DNA of 44,072 nucleotides. Origin: a virus. The stretch's first letter is position 1. Every line of letters begins with the position of its first letter. Shown here piece after piece: positions 7,808 to 16,962 of this stretch. The stretch covers positions 1-44,072 of the IMG/VR virus record IMGVR_UViG_3300029286_000083. One strand, given 5' to 3'. The notes under the pieces were generated by a model. That model did no database searches. It saw nothing but the letters and a program-made list of their open reading frames with translations, and was not told the DNA's origin. Position numbers and translations under genes: made by a program.

Positions 7808-7838
7808 AAAGCCCAGGCATTAAAACCTGGGCTTTTTT
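7808..7838 (+). terminator. Rho-independent terminator at the convergence of both arms
   Basis: Stem GCCCAGG (7811-7817) and CCTGGGC (7826-7832), extended by A-T pairs, with loop CATTAAAA and a run of six T (7833-7838). It lies between the last rightward and last leftward gene. Read on the minus strand the stem is followed by a less uniform T-rich stretch, so it may also end the late transcript. Confidence 0.9.
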
Positions 7839-7839
7839 A

Positions 7840-8046
7840 TTATGCACCTTTTGTTAAAGAGTTCCCTGCAATGTAGGCAGAAGCCAAAACTGCTATGGAT
7901 CCGGCTAAAGTGCCTGAATCACTCACTCCAAAAAGCCCTAGAAGGGCTATCAAACCCATCCCAATGAGGGTTACTATGAACTTTCTGGAGGCATAACTAG
8001 TGCTTTTGGGTGATAAGCAACTCATAGATTTTGGTGATCTTTGCAT
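7840..8046 (-). CDS. Holin-like small membrane protein
   Basis: The 68-residue protein has a basic N terminus and two membrane segments at about residues 23-41 and 46-62, which fits a class II holin layout. AGGAGGATACC precedes ATG 8046 with ideal spacing, so the longer start is right although it overlaps the preceding gene by 50 bases. It is the final gene of the structural arm, where lysis genes often lie. No endolysin follows on this strand; the lysin candidate is far away at 40691. Confidence 0.6.
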   Translation of the reverse strand: MQRSPKSMSCLSPKSTSYASRKFIVTLIGMGLIALLGLFGVSDSGTLAGSIAVLASAYIAGNSLTKGA

Positions 8047-8239
8047 TGGTATCCTCCTGTAGATATTTGATGTCCTCTGTATTTTGACAGACTTTGGCTT
8101 CTAAAGCCTCCACCCTTTGAGGAACTATGACTAGTCCTGCAAAGAGGGAGGTCAGCATTGTGATCACTAGAGCAGCCATGACTGTTGCCAATACTTTCCT
8201 TGTGAATTCTTGCAAGTGGTCTTCCATTTTCTTTGGCAT
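7997..8239 (-). CDS. Membrane protein with coiled coil, XhlA/holin-like
   Basis: The 80-residue protein has an amphipathic start, one membrane helix at about residues 17-39 (LATVMAALVITMLTSLFAGL) and a coiled-coil-like tail (VEALEAKVCQNTEDIKYLQE). A membrane helix joined to a coiled coil recalls small XhlA-like holin accessory proteins, here in reversed order. TAGGAGTAG precedes ATG 8239. It overlaps the next gene, so the two probably work together in lysis or as virion membrane components. Confidence 0.55.
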   Translation of the reverse strand: MPKKMEDHLQEFTRKVLATVMAALVITMLTSLFAGLVIVPQRVEALEAKVCQNTEDIKYLQEDTNAKITKIYELLITQKH

Positions 8240-8249
8240 GTTACTACTC

Positions 8250-11200
8250 CTAATACATTCTTAAAGCATTGACTACTGGATCATCTGAAACTGCTTCATT
8301 TTTTCTGTCTTTGGCATTTGGCTTGATCCCCAGGATCCTAGACCATTCTGCTGTCTGTTCCCCTAACCTTACATCTGTCAGGGCTGCTGCTGGATCAATT
8401 AGAGGGTTAATGTTTCCACCAACGGAGGCTGAAATTAACTGTGCTGTGATCTTTGTAAGATCAACTAGAGCAGTCTCTAATTCACCATCACCCTGCACAA
8501 ACTCTGTCAATGACTTCCCTGACTTGTCCATTGCATCAACTATGTCCGAGATGGCTCTAAGCAATGGGTTGTCTAATTCATACTTGGAACTTCTTCCATC
8601 CTCTGACATGGCATACAGGATGTCACCAAGGACAGGGATTGTTCCTAGAGAGGATTGCTTGGTCTGTCTGATCAACTGTTCTTCATATCCAACTGGGTCA
8701 TCTTCATTTCTAACTGCACCAGAGATGAACATTGAATCAATTGCTGTTGCAATGACTGCCGGAAGTGTCTGGTTGTAGAAGACATCCTTCCCTGTTTCCT
8801 TGATGAACTTGAGCTTCTGTCCCTTTGGTGCATTTCTCATTGCACTCAAACTTTCCACTGTTCTATCTAACATCTGCTTCTGCTGTGTTTTGAAGAGCAT
8901 TGCATATTTTAAGACTGGGGTTGTCTCCATCGCAGATCTTGTTGCAACCATTGTTTGTGGCTGTGTCATCAAAAGGACATCATCAGCAATTGCTTCAGCC
9001 CCTTTGACTGTCATGCCTTTAATTTGAAGTGCCTTATTCTTTGCAGAAAGCCAGGAGATTGCAGCCATGTTCTTATCCATTGCTTGCATTCCAATCAATG
9101 GGATCCTCTTGGCATTTTTAAGGGCTTCACTTCCAAAGCTACTATTCAAGTAGTCTTCCAAGCCAACACTATTATATCTGTTGTTGAACACTTTGCTCTT
9201 TGCCATGATGTATGACAAGAGCTCAGGCTGTTTCTCCAGTTGTCTCAGTGCACCAATGGTGTTCTTCCACCCAGTGACATTGGCAATTGGTGATAGCTGT
9301 GTTACCTGAATTAAGCCTAATTTGATGGGTTTATTACCCAATTTAGATCCAATTATGTTAGAGGTCACTTTGTTTGCAATGTTGGTCAAACCTTTGTCAG
9401 AGGCAAATCCTGCTAGTTCTGGGGTCAAGAATGACTTATCCATGTTGGCAATGATTCTCTGGTAGCCAGCATCCCCAAACTTTGATACCAATCTTTCCTT
9501 TAAGGCAACAATGTTCTTATACACAGGAATCGTTGGAGCTGCTTTAATATAGGCAGCAACATCTTCATCATGTGATCTTATAGTTCTGATCAAACCTTTG
9601 CTAAGGTCAAATACAGCAGTGTCAGGGATCTCATCCGCTGCCTTTTTCAAGGTTCCTGGAGTTAAGATCTTCTTGCTACCTGTTTTAATTTCTTCCAATT
9701 CATCTTTCAGAGAATCTAGCTTCTGTGCAGCATAAGATCTCTTGCTACCTTTGGAAACAAACTCTCTCTTGACTAAATATTCATCTGCCAAGACCACAGG
9801 CTTCCCTGTCTTCTCAAGGTCAGCCTTGCTGACCATTCTACCAATTACTGAGTTCTTCTGTGCTAGTGTGCTCGCTGTCTCTTGCAACTCAGGGTATTGT
9901 TTGGCTAGGCTCTGTAGCTCTTTACTAGACAATGTTATTGTCTTGCCATTACCTAGATAGACATTCATGCTTCTGCCTACCATTTTGTTTCTTGGGTCGG
10001 TATATAGCAATAAAGCCTTTAGCACCTGCTCCTTGTTCATGGTTGTGTCTTGAATGGACACCTTTGCAGGAGACTTACTTCTCTTAATAAAGTCTGCAAT
10101 GCCTTTGGTGTAGTCCTCAGAGGCTCTAATTGCCTGACCACTTCTGTTCTCAGCATCAATTGTTGCTCGACCAATGGTATTATAGAACCCACCTGTCTGT
10201 TTTCCATCCAAGGCAAGCTTGGCAGGGTTTCCCTTGCCATCCAATTTAATCCAGAATGACATTGGAGATGTCAAAGCTTCATCAAATAATTTGGCAGGAG
10301 TGCCTTCCTTCATTAAGGATTTCCCATACACTGAAGGGTTGTCCAAAGAGGCATCAAGATCCCCCACAGCCTTCTGGAGTCTAAACTTGGGATCCGCTTC
10401 AATTCCCTTTGCAATTAATTGTAGATCTTCATCTGAAAATCTAGCTTTCTCTGTCTTCAACAACTTGTTGGATGCTGTTATTTTCTTTAGTATTTCTTCT
10501 TGTGTATCTGTTGGTTTAACTTCACTCTTATTGATCAGTCTACTGATAGACTTCGTTTTCATATCTTTTAATACTTCAAAATTCCCTCTCTGAATTACTT
10601 CATCAGGAACTAACTTGTTAATTTCATTTAGATCTAATTTCTTTCCGGCAAGTTTCTCTACTTTCACACCCTGCGAATTAGCATACTTTTCCAAAGTGCC
10701 TAACATATAATTGTCTAGCTCGGTAATTGTGCCATTTGATCTTGCAGCTTGGAGATTCTTCAACTTGGTGGAGTCCAAAGCCACTTTCCCTGATTTCTCA
10801 AGGGTGACAGCACTCTGACCTAGATTGAATAGACCAGCCCAGATCAAGGCAGAACCAGCAGAGCCAGATCCTTGGATCAGTTTCTCTTCTGGAGTAAGAT
10901 TCTTGTTCATCATTACTTTTCCAACATTGTATGCACCATAGCCAACCATTGCCGGAACCCCACCAAATGCTTTGGTGGCAATTAGGGTGGCAGCTACTTC
11001 TACCCCTGTGATAGTCCCTTGCACAGCGGAGATCTCAATTAGTTTCTCCCCATACTTCTTGGAGACTTCAAGATCCTTGGCAATGTATTCTTGCAAAGAG
11101 ATCTGTTTTTTCTCAAACTGTTCTTTGTAGGGCTGTCTTGCTTTGGCAAATTCATCATTGAGCTTTTTAATCTGAACAGCTTGTTCACCCAAATAAGCTT

Positions 11201-11498
11201 CAGAGGATTTCCCAAATTGAGTCATTGACTCTTTGTAGGTTCTCTCTGGGTCTGCACCAATGTCATAGGTGGTCTTAACACCCTGGGCTGCAAGGAAGGA
11301 CAGATCTACTATTGGTTTGATAGTCTTAGTCCAAACCATGTCCTCAACTATTTTGGCAGTCACTTCTAAACCCTTTTCAAAGTCAACACCACTGAGGGCT
11401 TCTTTTACCTTCCCAGTGGGGTTTGCTTTCTTTGTGGGATCAGTTGGAGTGCTGCTTTCCATAATTCTAGCCATCCATTTTTCGTCAAGATTTGACAT
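8250..11498 (-). CDS. Large internal virion (DNA ejection) protein candidate
   Basis: The 1,082-residue protein follows the tail genes, where podoviruses keep the large ejection proteins. It is mostly helical and charged (for example KEQFEKKQISLQEYIAKDLE). It has glycine- and alanine-rich stretches near residues 165-215 (VPAMVGYGAYNVGKVM) that could line or enter a membrane, and more near 895-920. I see no lysozyme or transglycosylase catalytic motif. Assignment rests on size, composition and position. The ATG at 11498 follows an AGGGAGT site. Confidence 0.6.
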   Translation of the reverse strand: MSNLDEKWMARIMESSTPTDPTKKANPTGKVKEALSGVDFEKGLEVTAKIVEDMVWTKTIKPIVDLSFLAAQGVKTTYDIGADPERTYKESMTQFGKSSEAYLGEQAVQIKKLNDEFAKARQPYKEQFEKKQISLQEYIAKDLEVSKKYGEKLIEISAVQGTITGVEVAATLIATKAFGGVPAMVGYGAYNVGKVMMNKNLTPEEKLIQGSGSAGSALIWAGLFNLGQSAVTLEKSGKVALDSTKLKNLQAARSNGTITELDNYMLGTLEKYANSQGVKVEKLAGKKLDLNEINKLVPDEVIQRGNFEVLKDMKTKSISRLINKSEVKPTDTQEEILKKITASNKLLKTEKARFSDEDLQLIAKGIEADPKFRLQKAVGDLDASLDNPSVYGKSLMKEGTPAKLFDEALTSPMSFWIKLDGKGNPAKLALDGKQTGGFYNTIGRATIDAENRSGQAIRASEDYTKGIADFIKRSKSPAKVSIQDTTMNKEQVLKALLLYTDPRNKMVGRSMNVYLGNGKTITLSSKELQSLAKQYPELQETASTLAQKNSVIGRMVSKADLEKTGKPVVLADEYLVKREFVSKGSKRSYAAQKLDSLKDELEEIKTGSKKILTPGTLKKAADEIPDTAVFDLSKGLIRTIRSHDEDVAAYIKAAPTIPVYKNIVALKERLVSKFGDAGYQRIIANMDKSFLTPELAGFASDKGLTNIANKVTSNIIGSKLGNKPIKLGLIQVTQLSPIANVTGWKNTIGALRQLEKQPELLSYIMAKSKVFNNRYNSVGLEDYLNSSFGSEALKNAKRIPLIGMQAMDKNMAAISWLSAKNKALQIKGMTVKGAEAIADDVLLMTQPQTMVATRSAMETTPVLKYAMLFKTQQKQMLDRTVESLSAMRNAPKGQKLKFIKETGKDVFYNQTLPAVIATAIDSMFISGAVRNEDDPVGYEEQLIRQTKQSSLGTIPVLGDILYAMSEDGRSSKYELDNPLLRAISDIVDAMDKSGKSLTEFVQGDGELETALVDLTKITAQLISASVGGNINPLIDPAAALTDVRLGEQTAEWSRILGIKPNAKDRKNEAVSDDPVVNALRMY

Positions 11499-11512
11499 TT
11501 AATACTCCCTAA

Positions 11513-12640
11513 CTATTGCTTCGCTAATTGTTCCAGTACATACTCATAGGCTAACTGATTTAGCTGGTATTCATCCAATGCTCTTCCACCAGCCTTAGCT
11601 GCTCCTTGAATTACTTTCTTTGCATCTCTTATTAATTTGTTCTTTGTGTTATCCGGCAATGCCTTGAAAGCTGCAATTCCTGTGGAATTAACACTCTTTG
11701 AGGTTTGTTTAATTGCTTCAATTTCAGCATCAGAAGTTCCAGCAATCTTTTCATATCCTGTAAGAACTCTTTCTTTCTTGCCTGTCACTGGATTAACCTT
11801 GAGCTCATAGATTGGCTTCCTATAGCCCATCCGGTTATTTCCCACAGGTTCAGTCTCAATTATTCCAAGTGGTGTGAACATGTCGGCTGTTATCCCATAT
11901 TCGCTAAATGCTTTGTTAAATTCTTTTTCATTCATCTGACTAGCCATTGATTTCATCGCAGGTAGAACTGTGTCAATCGTACCCCCAACTGCATCACTGA
12001 TTGTCTTTATGCTCTGACCAAGCAAGGTTGGATCCTGCCCAGAAGCCTTTGAAATGTCTGTAAAGATCCCTTGAGCCATTGGTAAAACAATCCCAAGACC
12101 TTGCATGATCCCCATAATATTCCCAGTTGCTTGGCTTGCATCAAGAGCACCTTTTGCAGCATTGTACTGACCTTCATAGGCAGCTTCTTGCTGGTCATAG
12201 CTGGCATCAAGTTCCATCAAACCTCTATTTGCAACATCCTTGCGATTCTGAACAGTTGAAAGGAGATTTGCATCCTGGGCACCATAGATCTCATTGAGAG
12301 CTTTTTGGATCCCACCCTGTGCTGAACCAACTATTCCACCATTTCTTCCACCAGTGGCACTAATCCCTGCTCTGCTGGCAGATTGATTAAGCCTATTGGT
12401 GGCTTTGGTTCCTTGATCAAGAGTGCTGTTCTTCATCTGTTGCAAGGCAAGAAGATCAGCATCAGTTGCTTTCCCTGATAATGCATCAGCAAATAGGGCT
12501 TTGTATTTGGCAAGCATCTGATCCTTCTTATCAATGAAGTCATCATACTCCCCCTGCTTCTTTCTAGCATCCTCATAATTCTTTGTGCTATTAATAGCAT
12601 TAGAACCTAACCCTATTATTGCAGATATTATGTCTCCCAT
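11513..12640 (-). CDS. Internal virion protein candidate
   Basis: The 375-residue protein starts MGDIISAIIGLGSNAINSTK, with an amphipathic N-terminal helix as in many podovirus internal core proteins. It is rich in A, Q, G and S with long helical stretches (KKQGEYDDFIDKKDQMLAKY) and a glycine-rich middle (GISATGGRNGGIVGSAQGG). Its neighbour on the distal side is the 1,082-residue ejection protein candidate. Both may travel in the capsid and enter the cell with the DNA. No enzymatic motif is seen. The start is preceded by AAAGGAG. Confidence 0.6.
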   Translation of the reverse strand: MGDIISAIIGLGSNAINSTKNYEDARKKQGEYDDFIDKKDQMLAKYKALFADALSGKATDADLLALQQMKNSTLDQGTKATNRLNQSASRAGISATGGRNGGIVGSAQGGIQKALNEIYGAQDANLLSTVQNRKDVANRGLMELDASYDQQEAAYEGQYNAAKGALDASQATGNIMGIMQGLGIVLPMAQGIFTDISKASGQDPTLLGQSIKTISDAVGGTIDTVLPAMKSMASQMNEKEFNKAFSEYGITADMFTPLGIIETEPVGNNRMGYRKPIYELKVNPVTGKKERVLTGYEKIAGTSDAEIEAIKQTSKSVNSTGIAAFKALPDNTKNKLIRDAKKVIQGAAKAGGRALDEYQLNQLAYEYVLEQLAKQ

Positions 12641-12662
12641 TGTCTTTCTCCTCTTTCTTTTC

Positions 12663-13439
12663 TTAAACTGGATAACTAATTATTGCTGAAGCATCCGCTG
12701 TTGTCATTCTCTTTGCCATTAATGCTTCCGCTGCCTCAAATGAAGCAATTGAATTATGAATTGCAATCTCTTTTATTCTAGCATCATAAATACCTAAAGT
12801 AGGCTTGTTTGGTGATGAACTAGCATAAGCATCACCAATTGACAAACAATTTAAGTCATTCGTACTGGCTACAAAAGTTCCCAAGTAACTTTGTGTCTTA
12901 TTTATATAGACAGCCAATTCATTAGTACCTGTTCCCAAACATACAATAGTAACATAATAAGTTCCTGTTGTAAGATTTGCTGTTGCTGGTATTACTGGCG
13001 TATAACCTGAAGACTTATTAAAACTAAAACAAAAATTTACTGCTGTCCAATAGGTCATTGTTAGATATAATGCCCTTGGTAATCTCAGAAGAACTTCAGA
13101 ATATAAAATATTTGGTATAGTTGGTACAGTTACAACTACCTCATACATAAAAGAAGTGTGTACATTAGTATCTAGTAGTGCTAAACTTTTTGTAGAGTCT
13201 AATAAACCAAATGCTGAGGGGTTAGGATTATCTGTAGTATTATTACCACAAAATGTTCCTCTTGTTATTCCATCTCCTCCCACTGTACCTGATCCAATAA
13301 TTGGCAAATCAAAGTTTCCTAATGTATCAATCAGTGCCCCTGAAAGTTCAGTTCCCTTATAGTAGGCAACTAGACCAGGTGGGTATGTGGATTGCGGATA
13401 GAAATGATCCGACAATTTAATGTGTGAATAGTTTGTCAT
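12663..13439 (-). CDS. Lectin-like (LamG/concanavalin-type) tail appendage protein
   Basis: The 258-residue protein has GLVAYYKGTELSGALIDTLG near the start, then repeated beta strands and a closing LGIYDARIKEIAIHNSIAS near residue 215. This order is typical of laminin-G/concanavalin-like sandwiches in phage tail proteins, which bind glycans. It follows a second lectin-like gene, so the phage carries paired carbohydrate-binding appendages. No enzyme motif is seen. AAGGAAATTAA precedes the start. Confidence 0.6.
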   Translation of the reverse strand: MTNYSHIKLSDHFYPQSTYPPGLVAYYKGTELSGALIDTLGNFDLPIIGSGTVGGDGITRGTFCGNNTTDNPNPSAFGLLDSTKSLALLDTNVHTSFMYEVVVTVPTIPNILYSEVLLRLPRALYLTMTYWTAVNFCFSFNKSSGYTPVIPATANLTTGTYYVTIVCLGTGTNELAVYINKTQSYLGTFVASTNDLNCLSIGDAYASSSPNKPTLGIYDARIKEIAIHNSIASFEAAEALMAKRMTTADASAIISYPV

Positions 13440-13449
13440 TTAATTTCCT

Positions 13450-14733
13450 TTAACTTACTCTGCATATTGTTATTTGATTTAGATAAGCTCCTGCTAGGTT
13501 TGCCCCTGAGCAATACCCCCATATACGTTTCCCTGCCTGTATATAACCTACCCATGATATCCCTCCTCCATACCCTGTAGCTGGTACATAAGAGGCAGAC
13601 ATAGTTTCTACTCCTGAATTGTCATTATTTATGCTAGTATCCACATGTATTTCTATAAACTTAACTTGTGGTACAACATTGTACCACGCTACTAGTGAGA
13701 TAGAGTATACACCTGAAGTATTAATTAGAAAACTATCACCAAGAGTAGCAGAATTTACATAAGTTATATCTGATCCAGCAGACTCATTAGCAGTCCCATA
13801 GATAATTACAGATGCATTAGTTGATCCTCTTGTTACCCCATTTGATCTTCTCATCCATGAAATAGGTGTTTTAGGCATAGCCTCAAAAGTTACTGTTTTA
13901 TTAGTATCTATAGACATAGCTAGTTCTGGTGTGGCTGCTGTATTGGTATAAATTCTTAGCTTATTAGCATTTATTGTTAATCCATTAGCAGCAGATTGGG
14001 TGGCAACCTCAGATATAAATAAATGTGAGTAACCAGTTCCAAGTGTGTTCTGATATAAAGCAGCAATAATTTCAGCATCCGTATGAGATGCTGCTAATTC
14101 ATCATAGTCTAAAAGAGCAAAATCAAAAACACCACCATCAAACCAGTCTGCTGCTGCTGCATTATTCTTACCAACAGCACTTGTAGAAGACCAAACACCA
14201 GCTCCTATAGTGGTATTGTTTGAGGCTGCAAGTACACCATTGATATATAGGGCTTGTTTTACCCCTCCATCAATACCTGAGTTGGAGCATAGAACAGCAA
14301 GATGTATCACATTATTAACAGCAAAAGTTGTGTCTGCACTCTGTAACTGTCCTGCTGATCCTGTTGAGTATTGATCAAATGACCAATCGTCTTGTGCCTT
14401 ACTGAGATAGAATTGTACCCCTCTAGCTGTTGCTATTGTATAACCACTGCATACCATTGGATCTGCTGCCACATTCTGTGCAAAGTCTGGTCTGATCCAA
14501 CAATGTATGATGTGATTACTCATATTAATTGATGAACCATCAAAGGTGTATGCCATTGTAGAGCCATCAAGGTCAAAAAACTTTTCGGTTCTACCATTAG
14601 GAAAGGCTGCTGCTGTTGCTTCTAATGCTGGATTATCAACTAGAGTAAAGTCAGTAAGGTTAATAGTGCTTTTAGTGGCTTGCAATTTTTTATAGATTGC
14701 TGCTACTAGTTCATTCTGTGTAATAGCTGCCAT
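13450..14733 (-). CDS. Tail appendage protein with LamG-like and C1q-like domains
   Basis: The 427-residue protein has a concanavalin/LamG-like sandwich at about residues 30-230 (TMAYTFDGSSINMSNHIIHC, ALYINGVLAASN, FDFALLDYDEL). After a linker comes a C1q/TNF-like jelly roll of about 130 residues (INTSGVYSISLVAWYN to the end). C1q-like tips are common in phage receptor-binding proteins and form trimers. ATG 14733 is preferred because GAGAGG lies nine bases upstream; an upstream TTG would add five residues. The start overlaps the end of the 73-residue gene. Confidence 0.65.
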   Translation of the reverse strand: MAAITQNELVAAIYKKLQATKSTINLTDFTLVDNPALEATAAAFPNGRTEKFFDLDGSTMAYTFDGSSINMSNHIIHCWIRPDFAQNVAADPMVCSGYTIATARGVQFYLSKAQDDWSFDQYSTGSAGQLQSADTTFAVNNVIHLAVLCSNSGIDGGVKQALYINGVLAASNNTTIGAGVWSSTSAVGKNNAAAADWFDGGVFDFALLDYDELAASHTDAEIIAALYQNTLGTGYSHLFISEVATQSAANGLTINANKLRIYTNTAATPELAMSIDTNKTVTFEAMPKTPISWMRRSNGVTRGSTNASVIIYGTANESAGSDITYVNSATLGDSFLINTSGVYSISLVAWYNVVPQVKFIEIHVDTSINNDNSGVETMSASYVPATGYGGGISWVGYIQAGKRIWGYCSGANLAGAYLNQITICRVS

Positions 14734-14932
14734 TTGACATCCTCTCAAATTTATCTTGATCTATCTTGTCTTGTTCAAGTTCTTCAGGAGTCCTTAATCT
14801 CTTATTGGCTAAATATATATCTAAAGACTCCATCACAAACCTTTTACTAAAGACCTCGGATTCTAGCCCTTTATCCCAAATGTGTTTAGCAACATCTCTC
14901 TTCGTTTGGTTTGAATATTTTTTAATGTCCAT
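14711..14932 (-). CDS. Small charged protein between tail fibre and appendage genes
   Basis: A 73-residue, highly charged helical protein (KKYSNQTKRDVAKHIWDKGL, RTPEELEQDKIDQDKFERM). ATG 14932 shares its A with the tail fibre stop (TAATG), and GGGGAG lies 11 bases upstream. It could be a fibre chaperone or connector, as small proteins between fibre genes often are. No family recognised. Confidence 0.6.
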   Translation of the reverse strand: MDIKKYSNQTKRDVAKHIWDKGLESEVFSKRFVMESLDIYLANKRLRTPEELEQDKIDQDKFERMSNGSYYTE

Positions 14933-16962
14933 TATATCCATGACTCCCCAATAATAGATTCTGTAGCAGTTTCAAAGAACACTGTTCCAGTGAAGGTCTT
15001 ATTTCCAGCGATTGATTCATCACCAGTTGTGTGCACGAATCCACTGTCATCAACACCATTGTCATCAACATACTTTTTGTTGGCAACCTGATAGTCAGTT
15101 GTTGGTGCTTCACTAGGTGTCACAGGAAAAGAACTAAATGTCTTGATTCCTGCTACTGTTTCATTACCAGTATTTAACACATAACTCTGTGTCACTGTCA
15201 GTGGACTAGCAACTGTTCCTGCACCTGTCATTGTTGTGTCTGTTGTCACTGAGGCTAAGTAATTACCAGTGGCTAATGTTGCAACCTGAGAGTATCTTGA
15301 ACCTGTCAGGACTTGATTCTTAACAATTGACCAATCACCACCTGTATATTGAATGGTCAATCTTGCAATTAAAACAAACTCAGGAATTAATGCTGACAAT
15401 GTTGTCAAATTTAATTCTGATGGGAGTCTAGCTTCCTCTGCACTCTGAGCAGTTAATAAAGAACCTGATGAAGAATTTTGTGCTTGTGTCACCCACTGAG
15501 GCTGAATCCAAACGTGTCTATACTTCTGATTTGTTGCACCTGCTGCTACAGGTAACTCCATCAACCAAACAGTTGCCAAACTATTTGCTGGCATCCCTGT
15601 CTGCCCCCAGTTTGGGGTGCTAAAACTATTATAAGCTGGCTGTGCTCCTGTCAATGGCACAATCTCTGTTTGATCAACTGCAAACTCTGCTGCTGTTCCT
15701 GAATTAAAGAAATGTGCATTGGTTGTAGCATTGTCTGCTTGAACCACATTGGTTGTTGAGCAGTCCTCATCCATGATTATACACTCAGATATGGAAGGTC
15801 TACGCTCTGCTGCTGTTACACTACCAAGTGTGATTCCTGCGACAGCACCACCACTAACCTTGTATGTTCCAATTGTGTTATGTAAAACATTATGGACAGT
15901 ATGTGGCATGAAACCATGACACTCTCTTAACCCAAACTTATGTGTTGCTCCATAACTAACAATTGCAATTAGAATTGTGTCATATCCTGGGAGCCCATCA
16001 GTTGCCCAAACAAAAGATGTTCCATTATGGCTTAGAAAATAGGTATGACCTGTTGTATTAGTGTGTGCTGTGCTCTCAACTGTTCCTGTCAAAGCAGCAA
16101 CCACTACACCCTTTAAATATGCTGCATAGGTTCCAGATAATGTGACCTTTTGGGTTGCAGCATCATAAGTAACTACTGGAGCACCAGAGAACCCAGTTGG
16201 TTCACTTGTTATAGTTCCCAGTAAAGTATTATAAGTTGTTAGTGCATTTAATTGTGTTTGAATTGGACTGGTCACATCATGAACATATCCCAACTCTGTT
16301 GCTGTGGTTGCACTTGATGTGATTTCTTTAGTTGCACTGCTAACCAAGGCAGTTGATGCAGTAAGATCTGTTAGGATCAAAGAAGCGTGCTCAACATCAC
16401 TGTCTGTGTCGACATGTTGATCAATCATTTGTTCAACAACTAATCCACGCATGTTGACAACTTCAGCCATGCCATCCTTTAGAGCCAATAGAATTGGCTT
16501 CTGAACATGACCTTCCGTCAATGGTTTTGTCAAAGTCAATCCACCTGCTGTGGTTGGACTAACATAGTAGATGTAACCATTGATCAGACCAAGATCAGAG
16601 AGATCAATTGCACCACTAGTTGCAACTGTGAATATGTCAGCAGCAGCACTAGTGACAATGCCACAGCACTCGGCTGTGGCTTCAGTGTCAGCTTTTGATT
16701 TCTCATATTTTGCAGTGTCAGGGTTATAATAAATTGCCTGTCCTCTGACAAAATCATTTACTTGAGTAACTGCCTGAGAGATCTCAGGCGAGTTATCTTG
16801 AATTTGCTGCAAACCATCAACAGTAAGGAGGAGAGAGGCATACCTATCCTTTAGACGATTCAGTGACCACTCAATGTCACTAATGCTCTCTGTGTGACTA
16901 TTGACTTGTGTGCCATAGTCTTGTGGAGCTAATCCTTCCTGTTCTGGTTCAAATGGATTCAT
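14932..16962 (-). CDS. Tail fibre / receptor-binding protein
   Basis: The 676-residue protein has a helical N terminus (ISDIEWSLNRLKDRYASLLL) likely for attachment, followed by long beta-rich stretches full of T, S and G. Near the C terminus are the phage fibre repeats NETVAGIKTFSSFPVTP, then DYQVANKKYVDDN, then DESIAGNKTFTGT. These are typical of trimeric fibres. There is no C-terminal intramolecular chaperone; the protein ends right after the repeat, and two lectin-like proteins follow, so receptor binding may be shared among three gene products. Confidence 0.8.
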   Translation of the reverse strand: MNPFEPEQEGLAPQDYGTQVNSHTESISDIEWSLNRLKDRYASLLLTVDGLQQIQDNSPEISQAVTQVNDFVRGQAIYYNPDTAKYEKSKADTEATAECCGIVTSAAADIFTVATSGAIDLSDLGLINGYIYYVSPTTAGGLTLTKPLTEGHVQKPILLALKDGMAEVVNMRGLVVEQMIDQHVDTDSDVEHASLILTDLTASTALVSSATKEITSSATTATELGYVHDVTSPIQTQLNALTTYNTLLGTITSEPTGFSGAPVVTYDAATQKVTLSGTYAAYLKGVVVAALTGTVESTAHTNTTGHTYFLSHNGTSFVWATDGLPGYDTILIAIVSYGATHKFGLRECHGFMPHTVHNVLHNTIGTYKVSGGAVAGITLGSVTAAERRPSISECIIMDEDCSTTNVVQADNATTNAHFFNSGTAAEFAVDQTEIVPLTGAQPAYNSFSTPNWGQTGMPANSLATVWLMELPVAAGATNQKYRHVWIQPQWVTQAQNSSSGSLLTAQSAEEARLPSELNLTTLSALIPEFVLIARLTIQYTGGDWSIVKNQVLTGSRYSQVATLATGNYLASVTTDTTMTGAGTVASPLTVTQSYVLNTGNETVAGIKTFSSFPVTPSEAPTTDYQVANKKYVDDNGVDDSGFVHTTGDESIAGNKTFTGTVFFETATESIIGESWI

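Noticed and set aside
8269-8778. Plus-strand frames opposite the large ejection protein gene
   Set aside because: Shadow frames with no ribosome binding sites, running against a well-supported minus-strand gene.
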